From Mycolicibacterium komossense (GTDB taxonomy: Bacteria > Actinomycetota > Actinomycetes > Mycobacteriales > Mycobacteriaceae), in assembly GCF_025822605.1 (NCBI RefSeq), contig NZ_JACKTY010000048.1, forward strand, positions 1-64,000: a DNA stretch of 64,000 nucleotides. The letters run 5' to 3'. Within the stretch, counting starts at the first letter, position 1, and each line of letters begins with the position of its first letter. A program made the translations under genes and the position numbers. Of the stretch, positions 1 to 8,344 are shown piece by piece. The notes below the pieces were generated by a model. The model ran no database searches. It was not told the DNA's origin and was given only the letters and a program-made list of their open reading frames with translations.

Positions 1-55
1 CTGTCAGCGCCGATGATACTTCCCCTCCGGGTGGAAAAGTAGGACACCGCCGAAC
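1..55 (+). rRNA. rrf: 5S ribosomal RNA, 3' end (partial)
   Basis: The first bases match the 3' third of mycobacterial 5S rRNA as I remember it, including CCCTCCGGGTGG, AAAAGTAGGACACC and the terminal GCCGAACA. The 5' part lies before the window. The exact 3' end (about 54-56) is inferred. The rrn operon next to ogt and alkA is the arrangement known from M. tuberculosis. Confidence 0.9.
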
Positions 56-61
56 ACACAC

Positions 62-94
62 AGAAACACCCCCCACACCGTGGGGGGTGTTTCT
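62..94 (+). terminator. Intrinsic terminator of the rRNA operon
   Basis: A perfect 15-bp stem (62-76 with 80-94) with the 3-nt loop ACC is followed by the T-rich ATTTCT. It sits just after 5S rRNA and ends about 10 bp before the stop codon of the convergent ogt gene, so it may also limit read-through from ogt. Confidence 0.9.
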
Positions 95-104
95 ATTTCT
101 GCAC

Positions 105-596
105 TCACTCGAATAGCGTTAAATTCGCTGTGTTCTGCTCCAGCGCGAGAAGGGCTCGCTTGCGATCGAGCCCGCCACCGAACCCGGTCAGACTGCCATT
201 CGCGCCGATAACGCGGTGACAGGGCACAATGACGGCGATCGGATTGTGGCCGTTGGCCAATCCGACGGCGCGGAATGCGGACGGCGATCCGACTTGTTCG
301 GCAATTTCTCCATACGATCGTGTTTCACCGTAGGGAATGGTCTGCAGCGCCTCCCAGACGCGTCGTTGAAACTCGGTTCCCCGGAATTCCAGCCTTAGCT
401 CGAATTCGTGTAATTCCCCGGCGAAATAGGCATCGAGTTGCTCGACTGCGTCGGGGAATGCGCGGTCGTCGAGCAGCCAGTCGTCGCGATTCGGCTCATA
501 GGTCTGGTCGACCATTCGAAGGTTGGTGAGCACCGGCCCTTCGCCGGCGAGCGTCAGTAGGCCGATCGGACTGTCGATCGTGCGGTAGCGGGTCAT
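105..596 (-). CDS. ogt: Methylated-DNA--protein-cysteine methyltransferase
   Basis: Suicide repair protein that moves the alkyl group from O6-alkylguanine to its own cysteine. The 163-residue product has the family active site PCHRVIG with acceptor Cys126, the RAVG..N segment at about 109-115 and the SYGEIA helix at about 94-99, in the C-terminal half as expected. The start is the ATG at 596, overlapping the alkA stop as ATGA. A longer frame to 689 would only repeat alkA sequence out of frame. It is the second gene of an alkA-ogt operon, so both repair enzymes are probably made from one transcript. The length fits the family. Confidence 0.95.
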   Translation of the reverse strand: MTRYRTIDSPIGLLTLAGEGPVLTNLRMVDQTYEPNRDDWLLDDRAFPDAVEQLDAYFAGELHEFELRLEFRGTEFQRRVWEALQTIPYGETRSYGEIAEQVGSPSAFRAVGLANGHNPIAVIVPCHRVIGANGSLTGFGGGLDRKRALLALEQNTANLTLFE

Positions 597-2086
597 GCAG
601 ACTCTTTCTCCTTCACCGGCCAATGGTTCACATCGTGATCTAGTGCAGTCCAGAGGTACTGCGTCGCATAGGAACGCCAGGGGCGCCACCGGGCACTATG
701 TTCGGTCAGCGCCCGAAGATCTCGGGGCAGATCGACGAGTTCCGCGGCCGCTCGCACACCGAGATCGGTGACCGGGAAAGCGTCGGGATCGCCGAACCCG
801 CGCATGGCGATGATCTCCGCTGACCAGGGCCCGATGCCGGGTAACGCCAAGAGTTGTCGGCGGGCCCGGTCCCAGTCACATCCGGCGTCGAGGACCACCT
901 CCCCGTCGGCGACCGCATGGATCATCGAAATCAATGCCCGCCGACGCGCGGCCGGCCCGGCGAAGTGCGTCGGATCCAGGTCCGCCAACTCCTCCGCCGA
1001 GGGGAATGCATGGGTGAGACCGCCAATCGGGTCTGCGACAGGTTTGCCGTACGCAGCGACCAGTCGACCGGCATGCGTCCTGGCCGCCTTGGTCGACACC
1101 TGTTGCCCGAGGACCACCCTGATCGCCAGCTCGGCCTCATCGACCGTGCGGGGGATACGCTGCCCCGGTGCCTTGGCGACCAGCGCACGAAGTAGCGGGT
1201 CCGAGTCGAGCACATCGATGACCGCTTGCGGGTCCGCGTCGAGATCGAGCAACCGGCGGCTTCGGGCGATAGCCGTCGAGAGGTCGCGGAAATCGTCGAG
1301 TAACAGCAGACAGTCCACATGGTCAGGTGCTGGGGTCAGGCTGACCACCCCATTACCGCGCGGCAGGCGCAGAGTCCGGCGGAAGGCGCCGTCGCGCACC
1401 TCCTCGCAGCCAGGCACTGCGCTCGCCCCCAGATGGCCGAAGACGCCCTCGTAGGCGAACGGTGTACGCACCGGCAGCCGTAACGACACGCTGCCCGCAG
1501 TGACCGTGCTGCGGTCGAAGCGTGCCGCTGCCTTCCGGCGTAAACCGGTCGGAGTGTTGTCGCACACCGCGCGGATGGTGTCGTTGAACTGCCGGATGCT
1601 GGAGAACCCCGCGGCAAAGGCGACATCGCCGAAGGGGAGGTCGGTGGTTTCGATCAGCACGCGCGCCGTCTGACTGCGCTGTGCACGAGCCAGCGCCAGC
1701 GGGCCCGCCCCGACCTCGGACTGCAGCAGCCGTTCGAGCTGGCGGGTGGTGTACCCGACGTGGGCGGCCAACCCGGTGACGCCCTCGCGGTCGACGGTGC
1801 CGTCGGCAATCAGCCGCATCGCCCTGGCGACGACGTCCCCGCGGACATTCCATTCCGGCGAGCCGGGTGAGGCGTCCGGGCGGCACCGTTTACAGGCCCG
1901 GAAGCCAGCATGCTGAGCCGCGGCGGAGGTCGGGTAGAAGCGCACATTGCGCGCGAACGGTGGCCGGACAGGACAACTGGGCCGACAGTAGATGCCGGTG
2001 GTGAGGACCGCGGTCACGAACCAGCCATCGAACCGGGCGTCCTTGGATTGCACAGCCCGATAGCAGCGGTCGAAGTCTTTGTACAC
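593..2086 (-). CDS. alkA: Ada-AlkA fusion: DNA-3-methyladenine glycosylase II with Ada-type regulatory domain
   Basis: The N-terminal Ada-type zinc domain has Cys34, Cys38, Cys65 and Cys68 (YCRPSC and CKRC). An AraC-type helix-turn-helix follows at about 85-185, then an AlkA glycosylase domain. Near the C-terminus the helix-hairpin-helix LPGIGPWSAE precedes the catalytic Asp of VTDLG. The protein should excise alkylated bases and sense methylphosphotriesters, so it probably activates its own operon with ogt. The GTG at 2086 gives VYKDFDRCYR, aligning with the M. tuberculosis protein I recall; frames up to 2152 add unconserved residues. Length is 497 aa. The start is divergent from glsA with a short shared upstream region. 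Confidence 0.92.
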   Translation of the reverse strand: MYKDFDRCYRAVQSKDARFDGWFVTAVLTTGIYCRPSCPVRPPFARNVRFYPTSAAAQHAGFRACKRCRPDASPGSPEWNVRGDVVARAMRLIADGTVDREGVTGLAAHVGYTTRQLERLLQSEVGAGPLALARAQRSQTARVLIETTDLPFGDVAFAAGFSSIRQFNDTIRAVCDNTPTGLRRKAAARFDRSTVTAGSVSLRLPVRTPFAYEGVFGHLGASAVPGCEEVRDGAFRRTLRLPRGNGVVSLTPAPDHVDCLLLLDDFRDLSTAIARSRRLLDLDADPQAVIDVLDSDPLLRALVAKAPGQRIPRTVDEAELAIRVVLGQQVSTKAARTHAGRLVAAYGKPVADPIGGLTHAFPSAEELADLDPTHFAGPAARRRALISMIHAVADGEVVLDAGCDWDRARRQLLALPGIGPWSAEIIAMRGFGDPDAFPVTDLGVRAAAELVDLPRDLRALTEHSARWRPWRSYATQYLWTALDHDVNHWPVKEKESA

Positions 2087-2162
2087 AACAGCCACGATTA
2101 CACGACGCTGCCGACATGACTGGCGGAAAACCGACATCGCAGTCCACGACACGTCAAGCGGC

Positions 2163-2168
2163 TAAGGT
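2163..2168 (+). promoter_or_regulatory. Leaderless-type -10 hexamer (TAAGGT) before glsA
   Basis: TAAGGT lies 7 nt before the GTG at 2176. This places the transcription start at the start codon and favours 2176 over the upstream ATG at 2116. Confidence 0.5.
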
Positions 2169-2175
2169 TCGGGAC

Positions 2176-3465
2176 GTGGCCGAACTGGTGCAACGCTATC
2201 TGGACCAGATTCGCGAGGAGCACGCCGGCGTCACGGACGGGGCACTGGCCAGTTACATCCCCGAGCTCGCTCGGGTGGACCCCGCTGGATTCGGTCTGTC
2301 GTTGTCGTCGTCCGACGGATATGTCTACGAATCCGGTGACACAGCAGTCGAATTCACCATCCAGTCGATCTCGAAACCGTTCACCTACGCTCTTGCTCTT
2401 GACCAACTCGGTGAAGCGGCCGTCGACGCCAAGATCGGCGTCGAGCCATCAGGTGAGGCCTTCAACGAGATCAGTGTCGACCCGACGACGAAGATTCCCA
2501 AGAACTCCATGATCAACGCCGGAGCGATCGCGGCGGCCTCACTCATTCCCGGCGATGATCCCGACGAACGTTTCGAGCGGCTCCGCGAGTTCTATTCGGC
2601 GTGCGCTGGCCGGTCGCTGCAGATCGACGAGGACGTCTATCGCTCCGAGAGGGACACCGGAAGCCGCAATCGTGCGATTGCCTACATGCTGGAGAGCTTC
2701 GGGGTACTCGACGGGGACCCTGACGAGGTTCTCGACGTGTACTTCCGGCAGTGCTCGCTGCTGGTCACCAGTACAGATCTGGCTCGGATGGGTGCCACGC
2801 TGGCCCGTGGCGGGATCAACCCGATGACCGGGCGCCGCGTTACCGACGAGCTCGTCGTGCGGCGAACCCTCAGCGTGATGGTGACGTGCGGGATGTACGA
2901 CGCCGCGGGGGACTGGGTGAGTGCCGTCGGGATGCCGGCGAAAAGCGGTGTCGGCGGAGGTATCGTCGCGGTGCTGCCGGGCCAGCTGGGGATCGGCGTG
3001 TACTCGCCGCCGTTGGATGCCAAAGGCAACAGTGTGCGCGGAGTCCGCGTGTGTCGCAGCCTCTCTCAACGCCTCGGCCTGCATTTCCTCACCGTGACCA
3101 GGGAGTCGCGATCGACGATCCGGGCGATCTACGAACCGAGCGACAGCGTGCGGGTCTACGAAATCCACGGCGACCTGCTGTTCGCGGGCGCCGAGCAGGT
3201 GATCCGGACCGTCAGCCGGGAAGCCGACGGGTTCGAGGCAGCTGTGCTGGACGTGTCGCGGCTGGACAACATCAACGATCCGGCGCGCGAACTCCTGGCC
3301 AGTATGAGCGCTGCGCTGCGGCGGTCAGGGAAAGCGGGGTTCCTCGTAGACCCGGACCGCGCGGTGATCCGCACGCAGCGCCAGTTCGACGCCGTGGCCT
3401 TCACCAATGTCGAGGACGCGGTGAAGGCAGCGGAGAACTGGGTTGGCATCCACCGGTCCGGTTAA
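2176..3465 (+). CDS. glsA: Glutaminase A with C-terminal STAS domain
   Basis: Hydrolyses glutamine to glutamate and ammonia in the cytoplasm. Residues about 1-310 are the beta-lactamase-like glutaminase fold with the SxxK catalytic motif at Ser64-Lys67 (QSISKP), the NAGAI segment and the late KSGVGGG motif. Residues about 320-420 form a STAS-like domain (VLDVSRLDNIND). This two-domain form (429 aa) occurs in some actinobacteria, whereas short bacterial glutaminases have about 310 residues. STAS domains usually bind anions or nucleotides or mediate interactions, so regulation of the enzyme is possible but not shown. The 3' end overlaps the convergent cyclase gene by 4 bp. The ATG at 2116 is an alternative start adding 20 Ser/Thr-rich residues. 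Confidence 0.9.
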   Translation: MAELVQRYLDQIREEHAGVTDGALASYIPELARVDPAGFGLSLSSSDGYVYESGDTAVEFTIQSISKPFTYALALDQLGEAAVDAKIGVEPSGEAFNEISVDPTTKIPKNSMINAGAIAAASLIPGDDPDERFERLREFYSACAGRSLQIDEDVYRSERDTGSRNRAIAYMLESFGVLDGDPDEVLDVYFRQCSLLVTSTDLARMGATLARGGINPMTGRRVTDELVVRRTLSVMVTCGMYDAAGDWVSAVGMPAKSGVGGGIVAVLPGQLGIGVYSPPLDAKGNSVRGVRVCRSLSQRLGLHFLTVTRESRSTIRAIYEPSDSVRVYEIHGDLLFAGAEQVIRTVSREADGFEAAVLDVSRLDNINDPARELLASMSAALRRSGKAGFLVDPDRAVIRTQRQFDAVAFTNVEDAVKAAENWVGIHRSG

Positions 3466-5078
3466 GCCGGCTGTTCGATGGGCACCGCGAGCGTCGTCGG
3501 CTCGTCGTGGCCGCGTAAGGTGACGGTCTCTCCCAACGCCCAGCGGGCGCCCTCGGCTTCGGTCGCGCCGCGAACCGCCGCCGATGAGGCCAACAGCCGG
3601 CTGGGAACGGTCTTCGCCAGCTCGCACAGCCGCGCCGCCTCGTTGACCGGTTCGCCGATCACCGTGTACTCGAAACGCTCGTGCGCCCCGACATTGCCCG
3701 CCACCACCGTTCCGGCGGCCACTCCGATTCCGGCTTCACATTCGGGCACCTCGGCGACCAGGCGTTCGGAAATCGACCTGGCGGCCGCCAGTGCCTCGTC
3801 CTCGGGATGGTCGAGGCGGATGGGCGCGCCGAAAACCACCAGACAGGCGTCGCCTTCGAACTTGTTGACCAGCCCGTGGTGGCGGTCCACCTCGTCGACG
3901 ATGATCGCGAAGAACCGGTTCAACAGCGCCACCACCTCGGCTGCGGGCCGACCGGTGACCAACGCGGTGGAACCGATGATATCGACGAAAATGACTGCGG
4001 CATGGCGCTCTTCGCCGCCCAGCTTCGGCCGGACCCGCTCGGCGGCGGCGGCCACCTCACGCCCGACGTGCCTGCCGAACAGGTCCCGTACCCGCTCCCG
4101 CTCCCGCAGGCCCGCCACCATGGAGTTGAAGCCGCGTTGCAACTCGCCCAGTTCGGTGCCGTCGAAGACCACCAGATTGCTGCGCAGGTCGCCTTGCTCA
4201 ACGCGCGCCAGGGCCGAGCGGACCACCCGCACCGGTGTGGCTGTCAGCCACGACAGGATCCACATCAGTACGAAGCCGAACACCAGGGCGAACAACGCGA
4301 GAATCATCACGGCGACGGTGAACTGGGTGGGCGTGACGTTGTTCAGGGTCAACGTGATGGTCGCCGCCAACAGGATGCCGAGCACCGGCACCCCCGAGCC
4401 CAGGGCCCATACCGTCATCGTCCGGCCCATGATGCCGGGTGCGATCCGGCGCGGGGGCCGCCCTGCCTCCAGCGCCTGCGCGGCGACCGGCCGCAGCGCG
4501 AACTCGGTGAACAGATAGCAGCTCGCGGACACTACGATCCCCGGAAAGCTGACGCCCAGAGCGACTTTCGGGATGAAGTTCGGGTCGACGAGGCCGTAGG
4601 CGGTGGTCAGCAGGATCGTGCCCACTCCCCACAGTGCCAGCAGTACCCTGGTCAATCGCCACGGGGCGAAGAAGGTATTGCGCTGTTCGACGGCGGTCGG
4701 AGTGCGCTCTTCGATGGCCCAGCGGACGTTTGTGATCACCCTGCGGGTGGCCCAGAAGATCCCGACGATCAGCGCACCTGTGATGTAGGCCGGTGCGAGG
4801 ACGAAGCTGATCCAGCCGACGTTCGATCCGAAGACATTCGGCACCGGGAACGCGACGGTGATGACCAGCAGGGTCACCCCGATACCGATCATGTTCGCCA
4901 CCAGCACGACCGCCGTCAGGATCACCTGAATCCGGATCCGGCGCCGCCCCTGACTCTCCGACACCCGGCCCAGGAGCCAGGACCCGTATTCCGGCGTATC
5001 GGGCAGCCGGCCACTCTGCCGCGTCACGGCCTCGAGGACCCGGCCCAGTCGCTGCGCCAGCGTTCTGTCGGACTTCAT
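3462..5078 (-). CDS. Membrane class III adenylate cyclase with HAMP domain
   Basis: Makes cAMP from ATP. The 538-residue protein has six predicted membrane segments (about 50-75, 88-110, 142-162, 170-190, 220-245, 255-278), a HAMP linker (about 271-330) and a class III cyclase domain (about 345-520). Metal ligands are Asp366 (FVDIIGS) and Asp410, the substrate-selecting Lys is Lys406 (NKFEGD), and the transition-state pair is Asn479/Arg483 (VNEAAR). All catalytic residues are present, so it should be active as a dimer. It matches the Rv1318c-Rv1320c family; M. tuberculosis has three tandem copies here, this genome one. The input signal is unknown. Confidence 0.93.
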   Translation of the reverse strand: MKSDRTLAQRLGRVLEAVTRQSGRLPDTPEYGSWLLGRVSESQGRRRIRIQVILTAVVLVANMIGIGVTLLVITVAFPVPNVFGSNVGWISFVLAPAYITGALIVGIFWATRRVITNVRWAIEERTPTAVEQRNTFFAPWRLTRVLLALWGVGTILLTTAYGLVDPNFIPKVALGVSFPGIVVSASCYLFTEFALRPVAAQALEAGRPPRRIAPGIMGRTMTVWALGSGVPVLGILLAATITLTLNNVTPTQFTVAVMILALFALVFGFVLMWILSWLTATPVRVVRSALARVEQGDLRSNLVVFDGTELGELQRGFNSMVAGLRERERVRDLFGRHVGREVAAAAERVRPKLGGEERHAAVIFVDIIGSTALVTGRPAAEVVALLNRFFAIIVDEVDRHHGLVNKFEGDACLVVFGAPIRLDHPEDEALAAARSISERLVAEVPECEAGIGVAAGTVVAGNVGAHERFEYTVIGEPVNEAARLCELAKTVPSRLLASSAAVRGATEAEGARWALGETVTLRGHDEPTTLAVPIEQPA

Positions 5079-5112
5079 GGTGGCGTCAGCCTAATCTGGC
5101 TGCCCCACCCCC

Positions 5113-5118
5113 TAAGGT
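5113..5118 (+). promoter_or_regulatory. Leaderless-type -10 hexamer (TAAGGT) before nucS
   Basis: TAAGGT is 7 nt upstream of the GTG at 5126 and selects that codon over the GTG at 5117, which overlaps the hexamer itself. Confidence 0.65.
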
Positions 5119-5125
5119 GGTTCGG

Positions 5126-5797
5126 GTGCGTCTCGTTATTGCCCAGTGCACTGTCGACTACGTCGGACGGCTGACGGCGCATCTGCCCTCAGCACGGCGA
5201 CTGCTGCTGATCAAAGCTGACGGTTCGGTCAGCGTGCACGCGGACGACCGTGCCTACAAGCCGTTGAACTGGATGAGTCCGCCGTGCTGGTTGACCGAGA
5301 AGACGGACGGTCCGCTGCCGGTCTGGGTGGTGGAGAACAAAGCCGGCGAGCAGTTGCGGATCACCCTCGAAGACGTCGAGCACGACTCCAGCCATGAGCT
5401 GGGCGTCGATCCCGGTCTGGTCAAGGACGGTGTCGAGGCTCATCTGCAGATCTTGCTGGCCGAGCACGTCGAGCTGCTCGGTGCCGGTTACACGTTGGTC
5501 CGGCGTGAATACATGACCGCGATCGGGCCGGTCGATCTGTTGTGCCGTGACGCCGACGGCAGATCGGTCGCCGTCGAGATCAAACGGCGCGGCGAGATCG
5601 ACGGAGTGGAGCAGCTCACCCGCTACCTGGAGCTGTTGAACCGGGACACCCTGATCGCGCCGGTCGCCGGGATCTTTGCCGCGCAGCAGATCAAACCGCA
5701 GGCCCGCACTCTGGCTCTCGATCGTGGAATCCGTTGTGTGACACTAGATTACGATCAGATGCGCGGTATGGATAACGACGAGTTCCGGCTGTTCTGA
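5126..5797 (+). CDS. nucS: Mismatch-specific endonuclease NucS/EndoMS
   Basis: NucS performs the non-canonical mismatch repair of actinobacteria, which lack MutS and MutL, by cutting both strands at a mismatch. The 223-residue protein begins [12 protein letters not shown], the conserved family N-terminus. The N-terminal half is the DNA-binding domain. The C-terminal RecB-like nuclease has Asp137 (GPVDLL), Glu151 and Lys153 (VEIKRRGE), followed by the EQLTRYLE helix. The last residues (EFRLF) resemble the beta-clamp-binding tail described for actinobacterial NucS. The start is fixed by the family N-terminus and the -10 hexamer. It corresponds to Rv1321. Confidence 0.95.
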   Translation: MRLVIAQCTVDYVGRLTAHLPSARRLLLIKADGSVSVHADDRAYKPLNWMSPPCWLTEKTDGPLPVWVVENKAGEQLRITLEDVEHDSSHELGVDPGLVKDGVEAHLQILLAEHVELLGAGYTLVRREYMTAIGPVDLLCRDADGRSVAVEIKRRGEIDGVEQLTRYLELLNRDTLIAPVAGIFAAQQIKPQARTLALDRGIRCVTLDYDQMRGMDNDEFRLF

Positions 5798-5815
5798 CCT
5801 GCGCCGGCTGAGTTG

Positions 5816-6109
5816 ATGGGTAGGCGTCGCGGACCGGACCGGCATCAGCCGAGGCGACCGCTGCCGTCGCAACGCCGCATCGAGATTGGGCCGGACGGAT
5901 ACGACTACGAGGTGCGGTCGGTCGCTGGTGCACGTGCGACCAAGGTCTATCGCTGCCCCGGTTGCGATCATGAAATCCGGCCAGGCACAGCACATCTGGT
6001 GGTCTGGGCGGCGGATCTCGGGGAGTCGGCGGTCGAGGACCGCCGACACTGGCATACGCCGTGCTGGGCCCATCGGGCGACGAGAGGCCCGACGAGAAAG
6101 TGGTCTTGA
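5816..6109 (+). CDS. Small zinc-ribbon-like protein of unknown function
   Basis: A 97-residue basic protein starting 18 bp after nucS, probably in its operon. The centre has a CPGCDHEI pair and the C-terminal half an HWHTPCW cluster, together a plausible C2-HC zinc site. The Arg-rich N-terminus (GRRRGPDR) could bind nucleic acid. It sits where M. tuberculosis has Rv1322, a conserved hypothetical of similar length. Function is not known; the nucS link suggests but does not prove a DNA-related role. The TTG at 5813 directly precedes the chosen ATG. Confidence 0.8.
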   Translation: MGRRRGPDRHQPRRPLPSQRRIEIGPDGYDYEVRSVAGARATKVYRCPGCDHEIRPGTAHLVVWAADLGESAVEDRRHWHTPCWAHRATRGPTRKWS

Positions 6110-6135
6110 CGCTCCGGCCGACCGGGCTTAGCGGG

Positions 6136-6609
6136 CTAGTGACCTTCGGAGTTGGGCTCGACGAGTTCGATCAACACGCCACCGGCATCCTTGGGGTGGA
6201 TGAAGTTGATGCGCGAATTCGCGGTGCCGCGCCGAGGCTCGTCGTAGAGCAACCGGGTGCCCTGCTCGCGCAATCGCTCGGTCAGCGCGTCGATATCGCT
6301 CACCCGATAGGCCAGCTGCTGGATGCCCGGGCCGCGCTTGTCGAGGAACTTGGCGATGGCCGAGGTCTCGGCGACAGGGGCCATCAGCTGAAGCTGAGCA
6401 CTGCCCGTGGGAGCACCGCGCACCGAGAGCATGGCCTCGACGATGCCCTGGTCGTCGTTGACCTCTTCGTGCAGCACGATCATGCCCAGGTGGTCGTGAT
6501 ACCACTTCTTGGCGACCTCAAGATCGGGTACCGCGATGCCGACATGGTCGATCGCAGTTACCAGAGCGGTGGCCAGGACGGGACGGGCGTCAACCTGCTC
6601 GGCAGTCAT
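6136..6609 (-). CDS. mce: Methylmalonyl-CoA epimerase (glyoxalase fold)
   Basis: Interconverts (2R)- and (2S)-methylmalonyl-CoA, linking propionyl-CoA carboxylation to the B12 mutase. This matters in mycobacteria for cholesterol and odd-chain lipid use and for methyl-branched lipid supply. The 157-residue vicinal-oxygen-chelate protein has His22 (IDHVGIAV), Gln74 and Glu149 (LIELVEP) at metal-ligand positions, and the conserved EEVNDDQG and DEPRRG segments. Unusually, the family His-His of G.GLHHIA is Gln97-Gln98 here (GIQQLAYRV). It matches Rv1322A in order. The ATG has a TACCTT hexamer 6 nt upstream. Confidence 0.9.
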   Translation of the reverse strand: MTAEQVDARPVLATALVTAIDHVGIAVPDLEVAKKWYHDHLGMIVLHEEVNDDQGIVEAMLSVRGAPTGSAQLQLMAPVAETSAIAKFLDKRGPGIQQLAYRVSDIDALTERLREQGTRLLYDEPRRGTANSRINFIHPKDAGGVLIELVEPNSEGH

Positions 6610-6615
6610 ACTGTA

Positions 6616-6621
6616 AAGGTA
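6616..6621 (-). promoter_or_regulatory. Leaderless-type -10 hexamer (TACCTT) before mce
   Basis: On the minus strand TACCTT is followed by 6 nt and then the ATG of the epimerase. Confidence 0.5.
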
Positions 6622-6702
6622 ACCTGACGAGCAGATAACTGTTCTCGCAGTTGGCTTCTTGAGCGGTTAAGAAGCGATACGCACCAAGCCTTGGAGGTAG
6701 AA

Positions 6703-7896
6703 ATGACGACGTCTGTGATCGTTGCTGGAGCGCGCACCCCGATCGGCAAGCTGATGGGTTCGTTGAAGGATTTCTCCGGCTCGGATCTGGGCGCCATCGC
6801 CATCAAGGCGGCCCTGGAGAAGGCTTTCCCGAACAGCGAGTCGCCGGCGTCGCTGGTCGACTACGTGATCATGGGCCAGGTGCTGACGGCCGGGGCCGGG
6901 CAGATGCCGGCCAGGCAGTCCGCTGTCGGCGCCGGTATCGGCTGGGACGTTCCGGCGCTGACGATCAACAAGATGTGTCTATCGGGAATCGACGCCATCG
7001 CCTTGGCCGATCAGCTGATCCGGGCCGGGGAGTTCGACGTCGTGGTTGCCGGCGGGCAGGAGTCGATGAGCAAAGCTCCGCACCTGTTGATGGACAGCCG
7101 GGCCGGTTACAAGTACGGCGACGTCACCGTGCTCGACCACCTGGCCTACGACGGGCTGCACGACGTCTTCACCGACCAGCCCATGGGTGCGCTCACCGAG
7201 CAGCGCAACGACACCGACAAGTTCACCCGCCTGGAGCAGGACGAATACGCGGCCGGATCGCATCAGAAGGCGGCCGCAGCCTGGAAGGACGGCGTCTTCG
7301 CCGACGAGGTCGTTCCGGTCAGCATCCCGCAGCGTAAAGGCGACCCGATCGAGTTCACCGAGGACGAGGGCATCCGTGCCAATACCACCGCCGACTCACT
7401 CGGCGGGCTCAAGCCGGCCTTCCGCAAGGACGGCACCATCACGGCCGGTTCCGCCTCGCAGATCTCCGACGGTGCCTGCGCTGTCGTCGTGATGAACAAG
7501 GAGAAGGCGCAGGAACTGGGCCTGGACTGGCTGTGTGAGATCGGTGCACACGGAGTGGTGGCCGGCCCCGATTCCACGCTGCAGAGCCAGCCGGCCAACG
7601 CGATCAAGAAAGCCGTTGCCCGCGAGGGTATCTCGCTCGATCAACTGGACGTCATCGAGATCAACGAGGCCTTCGCGGCTGTCTCGCTGGCCTCGACGAA
7701 GGAACTGGGCATCGACCCGGGCAAGGTCAACGTCAACGGTGGGGCGATCGCCGTCGGGCACCCCATCGGGATGTCTGGTGCTCGCATCACGCTGCACGTT
7801 GCCCTTGAGCTCAAGCGGCGCGGCTCGGGGTACGGCGTGGCTGCGCTCTGCGGCGCCGGCGGGCAGGGCGACGCGCTGGTGCTGCGGGCAGGCTGA
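6703..7896 (+). CDS. fadA4: Acetyl-CoA acetyltransferase (thiolase)
   Basis: Condenses two acetyl-CoA or cleaves acetoacetyl-CoA. At 397 aa it is standard length. The catalytic triad is visible: Cys92 (NKMCLSG), His353 (AVGHPIG) and Cys383 (ALCGAGGQG). The ATG at 6703 has a strong GGAGG at 6693-6697; the upstream in-frame TTG at 6691 overlaps that site and is rejected. It is divergent from mce and matches Rv1323 by order and sequence. A biosynthetic or degradative thiolase role cannot be told apart from sequence alone. Confidence 0.94.
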   Translation: MTTSVIVAGARTPIGKLMGSLKDFSGSDLGAIAIKAALEKAFPNSESPASLVDYVIMGQVLTAGAGQMPARQSAVGAGIGWDVPALTINKMCLSGIDAIALADQLIRAGEFDVVVAGGQESMSKAPHLLMDSRAGYKYGDVTVLDHLAYDGLHDVFTDQPMGALTEQRNDTDKFTRLEQDEYAAGSHQKAAAAWKDGVFADEVVPVSIPQRKGDPIEFTEDEGIRANTTADSLGGLKPAFRKDGTITAGSASQISDGACAVVVMNKEKAQELGLDWLCEIGAHGVVAGPDSTLQSQPANAIKKAVAREGISLDQLDVIEINEAFAAVSLASTKELGIDPGKVNVNGGAIAVGHPIGMSGARITLHVALELKRRGSGYGVAALCGAGGQGDALVLRAG

Positions 7897-7943
7897 GCCC
7901 CGCGCGACTATTACGCCATGTAGTAGCTGGCGGCGAGTTCCGG

Positions 7944-7949
7944 CAGAAT
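7944..7949 (+). promoter_or_regulatory. Possible leaderless -10 hexamer (CAGAAT)
   Basis: CAGAAT is 7 nt upstream of the ATG at 7957. It is a weaker match ([T/C]ANNNT) than the other hexamers in the window. Confidence 0.35.
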
Positions 7950-7956
7950 AGCTGCC

Positions 7957-8331
7957 ATGACGAGCACTTTTGACGTCCGCACGACTGCCGGCCGATTCCG
8001 TCTGGTGGCTCTGGCGGAGGCGGTCAGTTGGGTCGGACTGCTGATCGGGATGTATTTCAAGTACCTGGGCACGCCCAGGACGGAGATCGGTGTGAAGGTC
8101 TTCGGGATGACCCACGGATTGGTGTTCATCGCGTTCGTCATCACCGCCGTCTTCGCCGGTATCGCGTACAAGTGGGCGACCGGCACTTGGTTGCTGGCGT
8201 TGCTGGCGAGCATCGTCCCACTTGGCAGTGTGATCTTCCTCATATGGGCTGATCGCGCGCGAATTCTCGGCGAATCCGAGGACGCCACCGCCGCTGTCCG
8301 GCCGGGCGGACCGACACCCGACAAGCCGTGA
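7957..8331 (+). CDS. DUF3817 integral membrane protein
   Basis: A 124-residue protein with three predicted membrane helices (about 14-36, 48-68, 77-97) and a polar Pro-rich tail. The GMTHGLVF motif between helices is typical of the DUF3817 family, whose function is unknown. It is a distant paralogue of the protein at 30396-30761, which shows GVVHGWVYFVY at the same place. It lies between fadA4 and the thioredoxin-like gene, 13 bp before the latter, where I recall no gene in M. tuberculosis. Confidence 0.8.
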   Translation: MTSTFDVRTTAGRFRLVALAEAVSWVGLLIGMYFKYLGTPRTEIGVKVFGMTHGLVFIAFVITAVFAGIAYKWATGTWLLALLASIVPLGSVIFLIWADRARILGESEDATAAVRPGGPTPDKP

Positions 8332-8337
8332 CAAACT
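8332..8337 (+). promoter_or_regulatory. Possible leaderless -10 hexamer (CAAACT)
   Basis: CAAACT immediately follows the stop codon of the upstream gene and lies 7 nt before the GTG at 8345. Confidence 0.35.
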
Positions 8338-8344
8338 TGACTGT

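Noticed and set aside
2116-2175. ATG 2116 as the glsA start
   Set aside because: The extra 20 residues are Ser/Thr-rich and unlike the glutaminase N-terminus, and the -10 hexamer points to GTG 2176. Kept only as an alternative.
3681-5174. A 497-codon plus-strand frame opposite the adenylate cyclase
   Set aside because: His/Asp/Gln-rich shadow of the cyclase gene; the cyclase has all catalytic residues.
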